From Thiobacillus sp. (GTDB taxonomy: Bacteria > Pseudomonadota > Gammaproteobacteria > Burkholderiales > Thiobacillaceae), in NCBI GenBank assembly GCA_030680405.1, contig JAUXVT010000066.1:32996-96995 (forward strand): a stretch of 64,000 bases of DNA, in the 5' to 3' direction. Position numbers and translations under genes: made by a program. Positions within the stretch are counted from its first letter, which is position 1; every line of letters starts with the position of its first letter. The notes below the pieces were generated by a model. The model saw only the letters and a program-made list of their open reading frames with translations, was not told where the DNA came from and did no database searches. Below are positions 54,087 through 64,000 of the stretch, one piece after another.

Positions 54087-55499
54087 TCAATGCCCGCCCC
54101 CGCTCTCCGCCACGGCAGGGGTGGCGGATGCGGCCGGCCGCATGTCCGGCTTACCGACCAGCGCCATCTGCAGGTCGGCGTCGGCCAGCCAGAAGTCGCG
54201 CTGCGCCTCGATGGCGGCGTTGACCGAAGCAATCTGCGAACGCGCGTCGGCCAGGAGTTCGAACACGCCGATCAGCATGCCGTTGTAGCGCAGCTGGTTT
54301 TCCTCGGAAATGCGCTGCTTCAGCGGCACCACCTCATCGCGCAGGTGCCGCGCGACGGCGTACTGGCCTTGCTGCATGGCGTAGGCCTCGCGCACCTCGG
54401 AACGTGCGTTGATCGCGGTTTCACGCGCGCGCTCCAGCGCCTGGCGGTAGCGCGATTCGGCCTGCACCACCCGCGTTTGTCCCCAATCGAACAGCGGCAG
54501 CTCGAAGCTGATTTCGTAACCGTGCTGCTGCGGTTCCTCGTTCGAGCTGTTGTTGATGATGCCGAGCTCCAGCACGTTGATAAAGCGCGTGCGGCGGGTG
54601 AGCCCCAAGTTCTTCGCCAGCGCCTCGGTCTGCAGCTTCGCCGTCTGCAAGTCCAGGCGCGAGTCCATCGCCTGCTGCTCGATATCCGGCAGCGGCGGCA
54701 GCGTCTCGGGCAGATCCGGCAGGCGGTCGGGCAATTGCAGCTTGTCCCCATTGGGCAGCCCCATCAGCCGGACCAGGCGCTCGCGCGTTTGCAGTTTCAC
54801 CTGCTGGGCACGCGCCACCGCCAGCGCCGCATCGGAATAGAACGACTGCTCGCGCGCCTGCTTCAGGCGGCTCCAGTTGCCCACCTGCGCCATGCGGCGC
54901 GCGAGTTCCGCGCCGGCTTCGGCTGCCTCCATCGCCTGCTGCTGGTAGTGCGCAGCCTGGCCGGCAGCCACGGCGACGACCCAGGCGCGGCGGGTGTCCG
55001 CCGCCAGCCGCAGCACGTTGAGGGTAAGGGTGCGCCGCGTTTGCTCGAACAGACGCTGCTCGATGTCGGCGCGCATCGGCATCGTCAAGAGCCGCGCCAG
55101 ATTGAGATGCAGGCTACGCTCCCATTCCACTTCGGAACCCCGGCTCAGGCGGCCGATGGAAAAGCCCGGGTTCGGCAGGCGTTGCGCCGCTACCCAGTCG
55201 GCTTCGGCGATGCCTAGCGTATTGAATGCGGCCTGCAAGCCGGGATTGTTCAGCAACGCAATCTGCACCGCGTCGTCGGCAGCAAGGGGCTGCGCCAGCA
55301 GGGCATCGATACGCGCCTGCGTCTGGCTGCGGCTGGTGTCGTCGCGCGACCAGACGACGTCTTTCTGGAGGCGCGAGCGGGTGGCGGATTGAATCGCGTC
55401 GAATCCGCCGTCCGGCGAAAAGCTCGCGCAGCCGCCCAGCAGCGCGACAGACAGCACGGCAAGGGTGAGTGTTCGCGTGGTAAAAGGAGTCGTGTTCAT
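54087..55499 (-). CDS. TolC-family outer-membrane lipoprotein, copper cluster
   Basis: A 470-aa protein from ATG 55499 with lipobox LLGGC. Outer-membrane efflux domain with long helices ('QIALLNNPGLQAAFNTLGIAEADWVAAQRLPNPGF'). Unlike the OMF at 31198, no RND pump gene is adjacent here; it is coupled to copA and may work with another pump. 10 bp after the small exported gene. Confidence 0.87.
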   Translation of the reverse strand: MNTTPFTTRTLTLAVLSVALLGGCASFSPDGGFDAIQSATRSRLQKDVVWSRDDTSRSQTQARIDALLAQPLAADDAVQIALLNNPGLQAAFNTLGIAEADWVAAQRLPNPGFSIGRLSRGSEVEWERSLHLNLARLLTMPMRADIEQRLFEQTRRTLTLNVLRLAADTRRAWVVAVAAGQAAHYQQQAMEAAEAGAELARRMAQVGNWSRLKQAREQSFYSDAALAVARAQQVKLQTRERLVRLMGLPNGDKLQLPDRLPDLPETLPPLPDIEQQAMDSRLDLQTAKLQTEALAKNLGLTRRTRFINVLELGIINNSSNEEPQQHGYEISFELPLFDWGQTRVVQAESRYRQALERARETAINARSEVREAYAMQQGQYAVARHLRDEVVPLKQRISEENQLRYNGMLIGVFELLADARSQIASVNAAIEAQRDFWLADADLQMALVGKPDMRPAASATPAVAESGGGH

Positions 55500-55509
55500 G
55501 GTGATCGCC

Positions 55510-55806
55510 TCAATGCCCGGGGTGGCCCTGATCTGCGGCGTCGCCCTCAATCTGCGATTCACGCAGATAGGTGCGCCAGCCACCGATTTCGCCGACCCGT
55601 TCGTTGGCCTCGCGCCAGTCCTGCAGCGCTTCGTCGCGCCAGCCTTGATACTGTTTGAAAGGAGCGGACGCCGCCTGTTCGGGCGGCTCGGTTTCGACGG
55701 CATGCGCCGCGGGCACCCACACCATCCATGCGCACGCCCACGGCGTCGCCAACCAAAATAGAGGTACACGCACCCGCGGCGCCGCACGACGTAGAAAAAC
55801 ATTCAT
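55510..55806 (-). CDS. Small exported hypothetical protein
   Basis: A 98-aa protein from ATG 55806. Hydrophobic segment (VPLFWLATPWACAWMVWVPAAHA) as signal peptide; the mature part is acidic and helical ('GWRDEALQDWREANERVGEIGGWRTYLRE') and ends with GHPGH. Precedes the outer-membrane factor gene by 10 bp, so part of the copper operon. Function unknown. Confidence 0.65.
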   Translation of the reverse strand: MNVFLRRAAPRVRVPLFWLATPWACAWMVWVPAAHAVETEPPEQAASAPFKQYQGWRDEALQDWREANERVGEIGGWRTYLRESQIEGDAADQGHPGH

Positions 55807-55904
55807 GATGGTGAACCTCGCAACACGCGCGGCGAGTTCGCCGCGGTCAGAATCGGCTGATTTCAATTTGAATCAGCGTGACGTGCCGTCAACCGGCACG
55901 GGGT

Positions 55905-56267
55905 TCAAGCGAGGGCGGGGCGGGGCGGTCGCTCGGGACCGTCGGGAATGAAGCCGCTGAATAATGCAGCGGGCTGTGATGCGAAGCGGTGCACGACAGG
56001 CATGATTGCCACGCTGTCGGCGACCGGAACCGGCAGCACCGACGCCAGCGCGCACGCGGCGCAGTGCTTGCAGTCGTGTTGTGCGGGCGGGCTATCCGGC
56101 TGTTCCGGCTCGTGACAGCCTGCCATCATCGCGTCGGCCATTGTCATCGGGTCCACCGCAGCCGGTTGCGAAAACGCGCAGCCCAGCATCGACGCAGAGG
56201 CAAATGTCTGCAGCGGCAGGGCCAGCATCAGCAGCATCAGCAGGAATCGGTGGAGTCGGGCACGCAC
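55905..56267 (-). CDS. Exported Cys/His/Met-containing protein (DUF2946-like)
   Basis: A 120-aa protein with a signal peptide (LLMLLMLALPLQTFA). The mature part has 'MADAMMAGCHEP' and 'QHDCKHCAACALAS', clustered Cys/His/Met suited to copper. Similar small proteins head copper operons. First gene of the cluster. Confidence 0.65.
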   Translation of the reverse strand: MRARLHRFLLMLLMLALPLQTFASASMLGCAFSQPAAVDPMTMADAMMAGCHEPEQPDSPPAQHDCKHCAACALASVLPVPVADSVAIMPVVHRFASQPAALFSGFIPDGPERPPRPALA

Positions 56268-56348
56268 GTGGGCAGTGTAATCAAAAAAGCAAGGCAGCCC
56301 AAGAGACAGCGGTGGGACCGTTTGGGTTCCCCGTCCGGCAGCGTTGCG

Positions 56349-56795
56349 TTATGAGCGCCGCTTGCGCGGCTCGTAGTGCACCACGGCGCGCATGATTTCG
56401 GAATAGGGGAATTCGGCACAGCCGCCGAAGCGTTCCTCGCCCTGCAGCACGGTGGCGGCGATGTCGGTGGCTTCATCCGCCGTAGCGTCCATCGCTTCGG
56501 CCAATCCGCGCACGCCGCCGCATTGGGCGCGGATTTCCTTGCCGAACGGCCACGGTGCATCGGGATTGATCTTCAGCGCGAACTGCGCGTTTTCGTGCAG
56601 CGCCTGATAGAACGTCAGGCAGTGTTCGCGCATGACGACGTCGCCGCAGGCAATGGCTTCGCGCTCGGCCAGGTTGAGCTTGCGCGAGCGGCCGCAGTTC
56701 ACGCAACGCGACAGCAAGGCCCGCTCGAACGGGCAGCTGTGTTCGATGTAAGCCTTGCGGGCCAGTTTGTAGGCATCTTCGTTGTATTCAGCCAT
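56349..56795 (-). CDS. Conserved hypothetical protein with Cys motif
   Basis: A 148-aa cytoplasmic protein. 'HSCPFERALLSRCVNCGRSRKLNLAEREAIACGD' gives four or five Cys in a possible Fe-S or zinc site, with further Cys later ('EHCLTFYQ', 'QCGGVRG', 'GGCAEFPY'). No family recognised. Downstream of secA and the 75-aa gene. Confidence 0.7.
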   Translation of the reverse strand: MAEYNEDAYKLARKAYIEHSCPFERALLSRCVNCGRSRKLNLAEREAIACGDVVMREHCLTFYQALHENAQFALKINPDAPWPFGKEIRAQCGGVRGLAEAMDATADEATDIAATVLQGEERFGGCAEFPYSEIMRAVVHYEPRKRRS

Positions 56796-56837
56796 GAGGC
56801 GTCATCACACAAAGCCTGGTTGAACAGCCGCCGGGTC

Positions 56838-57065
56838 TTACCAGTCGTCGCCGGACAGGGTCTTCTCCAGCACGCGCTCCGCCGTGAGCGTTTCCTGCGC
56901 GGCGATTTCATTCTCGGCGAAGATCATCTTGTACTTGTCGCCGCTCTTGGGATCGAGCGTCTTGCGCAGTTCGTTGGTGTGCGCCCGGGCTTCCTTGAAG
57001 GTCGTCCACTCGCCCCGCTTTTCCAGCACTTTGAACATTCCCAGACGGAAAACGTAGTAAGGCAT
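56838..57065 (-). CDS. Small conserved hypothetical protein downstream of secA
   Basis: A 75-aa protein with GAGGAG ribosome-binding site; start 9 bp after the secA stop. It reads MPYYVFRLGMFKVLEKRGEWTTF, then 'FAENEIAAQETLTAERVLEKTLSGDDW'. Short length and placement suggest an accessory cytoplasmic protein; not recognised. Confidence 0.75.
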   Translation of the reverse strand: MPYYVFRLGMFKVLEKRGEWTTFKEARAHTNELRKTLDPKSGDKYKMIFAENEIAAQETLTAERVLEKTLSGDDW

Positions 57066-57074
57066 GATCGCTCC

Positions 57075-59786
<2,712 letters not shown>

Positions 59787-59875
59787 GAGGAATCCGAAAT
59801 GCGCGCGGGACGCGATAAATCGTTGAATTTTAACATAGCGGAACGGCCTTCCTGTGACGTCCGTGTGTCACGACC

Positions 59876-60307
59876 ATGAGTGCCTCCAGCCTGTCCGACC
59901 TGCTCGCCAGTCAGCTGCCGCACGGCCTCGCCGTGCGCGCCCGGGCGCTGCTCAACACCCAGGCCGCGCTCGACCGCGCCCTGCCCGCCGCCCTGGCCGG
60001 ACACGTCCGTGTCATGCAGTTGGAAAATGATATGTTGAGCCTCGCCTGCGACAGCGGCGCCGTCGCCAGCCGCCTGCGCCACCAGACCGATGCGCTGATG
60101 GCCAGCCTCGGCAAGCACGGGGTCACCGTGACGGCCGTGCGCGTCATCGTCAACCCCGATCTGCTGGCGCGCTACGTCCACCCCGTCGAAAAAACCGGGT
60201 TGCCGCCCGCCGCGCTGGACGGGCTGGCCCACCTCACCGCGGAAATTGAAGAAGGCCCGCTGAAGGACGCGCTGGACCGCCTGTTGCATCACCACCGGAA
60301 GGGCTGA
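59876..60307 (+). CDS. DUF721/DciA-like protein
   Basis: A 143-aa protein with a DUF721 core ('LNTQAALDRALPAALAGHVRVMQLENDMLSLACDSGAVASRLRHQTDALMASL'). DciA loads the replicative helicase in bacteria lacking DnaC. Divergent from secA across 89 bp, an arrangement common in betaproteobacteria. The N-terminal half fits the KH-like domain. Confidence 0.8.
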   Translation: MSASSLSDLLASQLPHGLAVRARALLNTQAALDRALPAALAGHVRVMQLENDMLSLACDSGAVASRLRHQTDALMASLGKHGVTVTAVRVIVNPDLLARYVHPVEKTGLPPAALDGLAHLTAEIEEGPLKDALDRLLHHHRKG

Positions 60308-60378
60308 TCAGCCCGTCACTGCAAGCCTGGCTTGCATCCGGGGCAGCACGCTGAAACACACCCCGCCCCACACAACAT

Positions 60379-62457
60379 TCAACGCGCGTCACGGTTTTCG
60401 CGGTCACGCCCCCGGTAGATCTGGCTGGCGGGCTGCCCCGGCAGCGGCCGCTCTTTTTTGTCCTGTTGGACTTCGCTGCGCGGCGGCGTGGCCTCGGTAC
60501 GCGCACGCGGGGCCTGCACGCTGCCTGGCACGAAAGGTAGGCTGACCGGCGGCGCAACGACGGCAGGTTGGGCAGGTCGAGTCGCAGGCTTTACCTCCCG
60601 GCGCTCGGTGCTTTGCTCTCGTGTCACGGCTTGGCTGCGCGTGGTGACCGCAGGCGGTAGCACGGACTCGGTACGCGCCCGCGGGACCTGCACGCTGCCA
60701 GGCACAGACGGGCGGCTAGCCGGCGGCGCAATCACGGCAGGCTGGGCAGGTCGAGTTGCAGGCCGCACTTCCTGCCGCTCGGTGCTTTGCTCGCGTGTCA
60801 TGGTCTGGCTGCGCACCGTGGCCTGCTCACGCGGGGTGACCGCAGGCGGCGGGGTCACCAATTTCCTCATCTCGTCATAGCGCGGCGGCCGCGGCTGCGG
60901 CACCCGCTCCGGACCGGCCTCGGCGCCGAAGGGCGGCCGCGGCAGGGTGCGGGCATCCTCGGTGCGGCGCGCGGGCGGGATCACATAGCGGGGTTCGGGG
61001 ACGGCCTGGGTGCGGACGCGTGGCGCCTCGTCCTGCCAGGGCTGGGCCCGCTCGCGCGGCGGGCGCTTTGACACCACCGGGCGCGAAATGATTTCGCGCG
61101 GCGGCTGCACCCCCTTGGGCGCGCCGCCGAACAGGCTGGCGCGCGAAGGCTTGACCGGCAACTCGCCGCGCACCGGTGCGAAGTCGGTGTGGCGGTAACG
61201 ATTCTCCACCGTGGCGCGTATCCGCTCCCGCCCGAACTTGTCGGCCGGCACCGTAAGGATGGCGCGTGGCAGACTGGCATTGTGAAAATGGATGTCGCCC
61301 GCCTTGATGACCGTGGTTTGATGGATCACCACATTGTTGACGATGCGCGGCCCGCCCCAGCCGCCCCAGTAGGGATGCCCGCGACGGTAGGGACGCCCCC
61401 ACCATGGCAGCACCGGCTCGCCCCAGCTCAGCGCAACCCACCACAGCCCGGGCAGGCCGACACTGAGGCGCGCCGACACGTCATGGTCGCGAATCATGAA
61501 CGCCACCAGCGCGGGCGAATACACCGGCCGCCGTACCACCGGCCCCGGCGCCCACGCCCAGAAGCCGTCGATATAGACCCAGCGGCCGTAGTGGAAAGGC
61601 GCCCAGCCCCAGGGCGCATCGTCGATCCAGGTCCATTCGTAATAGGGATCCCACGCCCAATAGCCGGTGCTGTAGGGTACCCAGCCGGCACTCATGCCAT
61701 AGGGAATCCACACCGAGCCGTAGCTGGGCACCACCCGCCAGCGGCCGTAGTGGTCGAGTTCTTCCGCACCATAGACCCCGGGCGGCAGATAGCGCGCGCT
61801 GATCGATTCGCCAATGCGTTCGCTGCGCGCGTCGTTCCAGCGATCCCAGGCATCGGGCGCCGGCGCGGCGTAAGTGGCCACTCTCACTGGATCACCCGCG
61901 GTGACCACAATGTCCTCGGAGGGATAGATGCTCAGCGAGCGCCCGTCGGCCGTAGTCACTGTGGCCTCGCCGCCGCGGCGGGTGATGAAATGGGTATCGC
62001 GGGAATTCACCTCCACCCGGTAATAGCCGGGATGCTGAATGATGAAGACTGCATTCGGCGTGCTCACCTCCACCGTGTCGTCCACCGCCAGGCTGCGCAT
62101 GTCGAACGACACCCGGCCGCTGCTTACCTTGAACTGGATAGTGCGCTCTTCCTGGCTCAGCAGCGACAGCTGGCTGTTTGCATCGGCGCGCACGAAGCTG
62201 CGGCTGCCAAACTGAACCTCGAAGTTGGCGTCGTTGCCGGTATAGAGCGCATCGCCCTCCGCCAGCGCCAGGTTTGGGCGCGCGCGCGCCCAGTCGTCGG
62301 CGCCCTGTCGCCAATAGGACACCTCGCCGTCGATGAAGCTCAGCCGCGGCGGGGTGGGCGCCCATTCTTCGTCATCATCCGCAGCCAACGCGGACGTGCC
62401 GGACAAGGCAAGCATAAACAGCAGCGGGATCAGCCAGATTCGTTTCAGGTCATTCAT
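60379..62457 (-). CDS. DUF6600 / FecR-domain exported protein with C-terminal repeats
   Basis: A 692-aa protein with a signal peptide (LIPLLFMLALSGTSALA). A FecR-like domain follows ('FEVQFGSRSFVRADANSQLSLLSQEERTIQFKVSSGRVSFDMRSL'), then a Trp/Tyr-rich DUF6600 region ('WVPYSTGYWAWDPYYEWTWIDDAPWGWAPFHYGRWVY'). The C-terminal Pro/Arg-rich tail contains a duplicated ~60-aa unit (each with 'TREQSTER' and 'PATRPAQPAV'). Likely envelope or surface-associated; function unknown. Confidence 0.87.
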   Translation of the reverse strand: MNDLKRIWLIPLLFMLALSGTSALAADDDEEWAPTPPRLSFIDGEVSYWRQGADDWARARPNLALAEGDALYTGNDANFEVQFGSRSFVRADANSQLSLLSQEERTIQFKVSSGRVSFDMRSLAVDDTVEVSTPNAVFIIQHPGYYRVEVNSRDTHFITRRGGEATVTTADGRSLSIYPSEDIVVTAGDPVRVATYAAPAPDAWDRWNDARSERIGESISARYLPPGVYGAEELDHYGRWRVVPSYGSVWIPYGMSAGWVPYSTGYWAWDPYYEWTWIDDAPWGWAPFHYGRWVYIDGFWAWAPGPVVRRPVYSPALVAFMIRDHDVSARLSVGLPGLWWVALSWGEPVLPWWGRPYRRGHPYWGGWGGPRIVNNVVIHQTTVIKAGDIHFHNASLPRAILTVPADKFGRERIRATVENRYRHTDFAPVRGELPVKPSRASLFGGAPKGVQPPREIISRPVVSKRPPRERAQPWQDEAPRVRTQAVPEPRYVIPPARRTEDARTLPRPPFGAEAGPERVPQPRPPRYDEMRKLVTPPPAVTPREQATVRSQTMTREQSTERQEVRPATRPAQPAVIAPPASRPSVPGSVQVPRARTESVLPPAVTTRSQAVTREQSTERREVKPATRPAQPAVVAPPVSLPFVPGSVQAPRARTEATPPRSEVQQDKKERPLPGQPASQIYRGRDRENRDAR
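60490..60835. repeat. Tandem duplication in the DUF6600 gene
   Basis: Two imperfect in-frame copies of about 170-190 bp encode the C-terminal Pro/Arg-rich units. Protein copies align as TREQSTERQEVRPATRPAQP and TREQSTERREVKPATRPAQP with similar flanks. A probable site of length variation. Confidence 0.65.
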
Positions 62458-63000
62458 GGAACCTCCCCAATATCCGGGTTAAGTCATGCAGGCGGTCTGA
62501 GGCGAGCCTTCCCCCTCGGCACACAACTATCTGTATAGCTCTTCGAGCAACCGAGGATTGAATTGGTTCTGCTTTTCATAGCGATGCGAGCAAGTCGCTT
62601 GGGAAACAGCGAAATCGAAGACGGGCTGTCGGAACAGGTGTTGGGTCGGCCATTGCGCCATCAGTGGGGGCTGAGTTCTGGGGTGGCTGGTTTAATAGCT
62701 GAACGCAAATGGGGGCCTGCCAAACAATCGTGTCCAATATTATTTGTTTTTCTCTTCCGGCTCTCCAGGGAGAGAGGGACGCGGCCTCACTTCGCAAGTT
62801 TCACGTTAAGCCCTTGCCCATTCCCGCGCCACCGCCTCGCTAGTCCGGGTTTACACCAATACCGCGCTATGTTCGTTAGCGCACGGAATCCGCTGATGCT
62901 TGTGCTTATTCTCGGTTAACCGTAATGATGAAACATCGTGTCACGCCAGATTATCCGAGCCATTAGATAGTCTCCCCTCATTCACTTGAAAGACATCACC
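62458..63000. other. Intergenic, no gene seen
   Basis: About 540 bp without a credible ORF. It holds one copy (62719-62734) of the 16-bp repeat GCCAAACAATCGTGTC that recurs at 63395-63410, bracketing the collagen-like gene. Confidence 0.5.
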
Positions 63001-63270
63001 ATGAAATATTCAACAGTGTTTGTAGCGCTCGTAACGGTGCTCGGTTTGAGCGCCTGCGACAGACCGACTGTGGTCAATGTCCCGGCAGCGCCGGTTGCCG
63101 TGCCGGGTCCTGCCGGACCCCAGGGCGCGGCCGGCGCGCAAGGCGCGACGGGCATCCAGGGCGACACGGGTAACACCGGCGCGACAGGCTATGACGGGAT
63201 CAAAGGCGATACAGGTAAAACCGGCGGCGACACCATCGTGATTGTTCCGGCGCCTGCCGAACAGCAATAG
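63001..63270 (+). CDS. Small collagen-like lipoprotein
   Basis: An 89-aa protein from ATG 63001. Lipobox LGLSAC, then 'VPGPAGPQGAAGAQGATGIQGDTGNTGATGYDGIKGDTGKTGG': about fourteen Gly-X-Y triplets able to form a triple helix, and a short Val/Pro tail. Probably an outer-membrane lipoprotein; role unknown. Confidence 0.82.
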   Translation: MKYSTVFVALVTVLGLSACDRPTVVNVPAAPVAVPGPAGPQGAAGAQGATGIQGDTGNTGATGYDGIKGDTGKTGGDTIVIVPAPAEQQ

Positions 63271-63358
63271 ATCGTTGTTCAGCTCGCTGTCCGGGTATGG
63301 GGTCGGCGAGCTGTGTGGCATCGAATGCGTATTACTCAAGCATTTTTGACAAGGTAGT

Positions 63359-63413
63359 TCAGACACGATTTTCAGCATTCTGGTGGCTCAATCAGCCAAA
63401 CAATCGTGTCTGA
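63359..63413. repeat. 12-bp inverted repeat flanking a 31-nt spacer
   Basis: TCAGACACGATT at 63359-63370 and AATCGTGTCTGA at 63402-63413 are perfect complements. The right arm overlaps the 16-bp repeat shared with 62719. Could be an insertion-sequence end remnant or a terminator after the collagen-like gene. Confidence 0.45.
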
Positions 63414-63449
63414 TCCTGAGGTTTCCCGAAGCCGTTCGTAACGACCTGA

Positions 63450-64000
<551 letters not shown>

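Overview
The window looks like a piece of a GC-rich betaproteobacterial chromosome. A Thiobacillus-like sulphur or metal oxidiser is my guess, based on the c5-type cytochromes, the copper and RND metal-resistance loci, the diheme c / b561 operon and the secA-dciA pairing. No rRNA or other taxonomic marker is present, so this is inference.

Layout. (1) 1-2535, minus strand: an ATP-grasp protein cut by the window edge, a CCAEP-tail radical SAM protein and a DUF971 protein. (2) 2630-29019: a 26.3-kb integrated element in a tRNA-Arg(CCG) gene, bounded by a perfect 55-bp direct repeat. The intact tRNA is at the right end; a tyrosine integrase (GTG start at 2811) sits just inside the left end. The left part has an AlpA-like regulator and a PriCT/toprim/DUF3987 replication protein. 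The rest is mostly defence-type cargo: a GIY-YIG gene and a TIR-like/caspase-like gene pair separated by an integron-type attC site; a type I restriction-modification operon with an ImmA/IrrE peptidase and a DUF4411 PIN-like gene inside it; an 858-aa PD-(D/E)XK/zinc-ribbon protein; a GIY-YIG-DUF4357 gene with a divergent XRE regulator; and a WYL regulator diverging from a small gene plus a Nudix-fusion gene. No relaxase or type IV secretion gene is visible, so the element is not self-conjugative on this evidence.

(3) 29049-37206: two c5-type cytochromes, a Sel1-repeat protein, and a minus-strand heavy-metal RND efflux operon (small exported protein, adaptor, pump, outer-membrane factor). (4) 37642-47233: a second type I restriction-modification island with an extra half-size HsdS, DUF2188, DinD-like, HAD phosphatase and YgjP/M48-type metallopeptidase genes, most start/stop codons overlapping. 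(5) 47554-51169: cytochrome b561, DUF1924 cytochrome, diheme cytochrome c and an OmpR-family two-component system. PmrA/QseB-type boxes lie upstream of both this operon and the RND operon, with the restriction island between them. (6) 51189-56267, minus strand: a copper-resistance cluster (outer-membrane factor, multicopper oxidase CopA, cupredoxin, CusF-like protein and small exported proteins). (7) 56349-60307: housekeeping genes around secA and a DciA-like gene. (8) 60379-64000: a DUF6600/FecR-type protein, a small collagen-like lipoprotein, and at the right edge an IS3 transposase remnant fused in frame to an IS110-type transposase piece.

The most interesting system is the TIR-like/caspase-like pair at 9752-11109. 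It has the gene content of the recently described caspase-type (type IV) Thoeris systems, its TIR gene appears to start with ATT, and it seems to be packaged as an integron cassette inside a tRNA-borne element. Two other loci have no assigned role that I know of: the WYL/107-aa/Nudix-fusion locus and the 858-aa nuclease-like protein.
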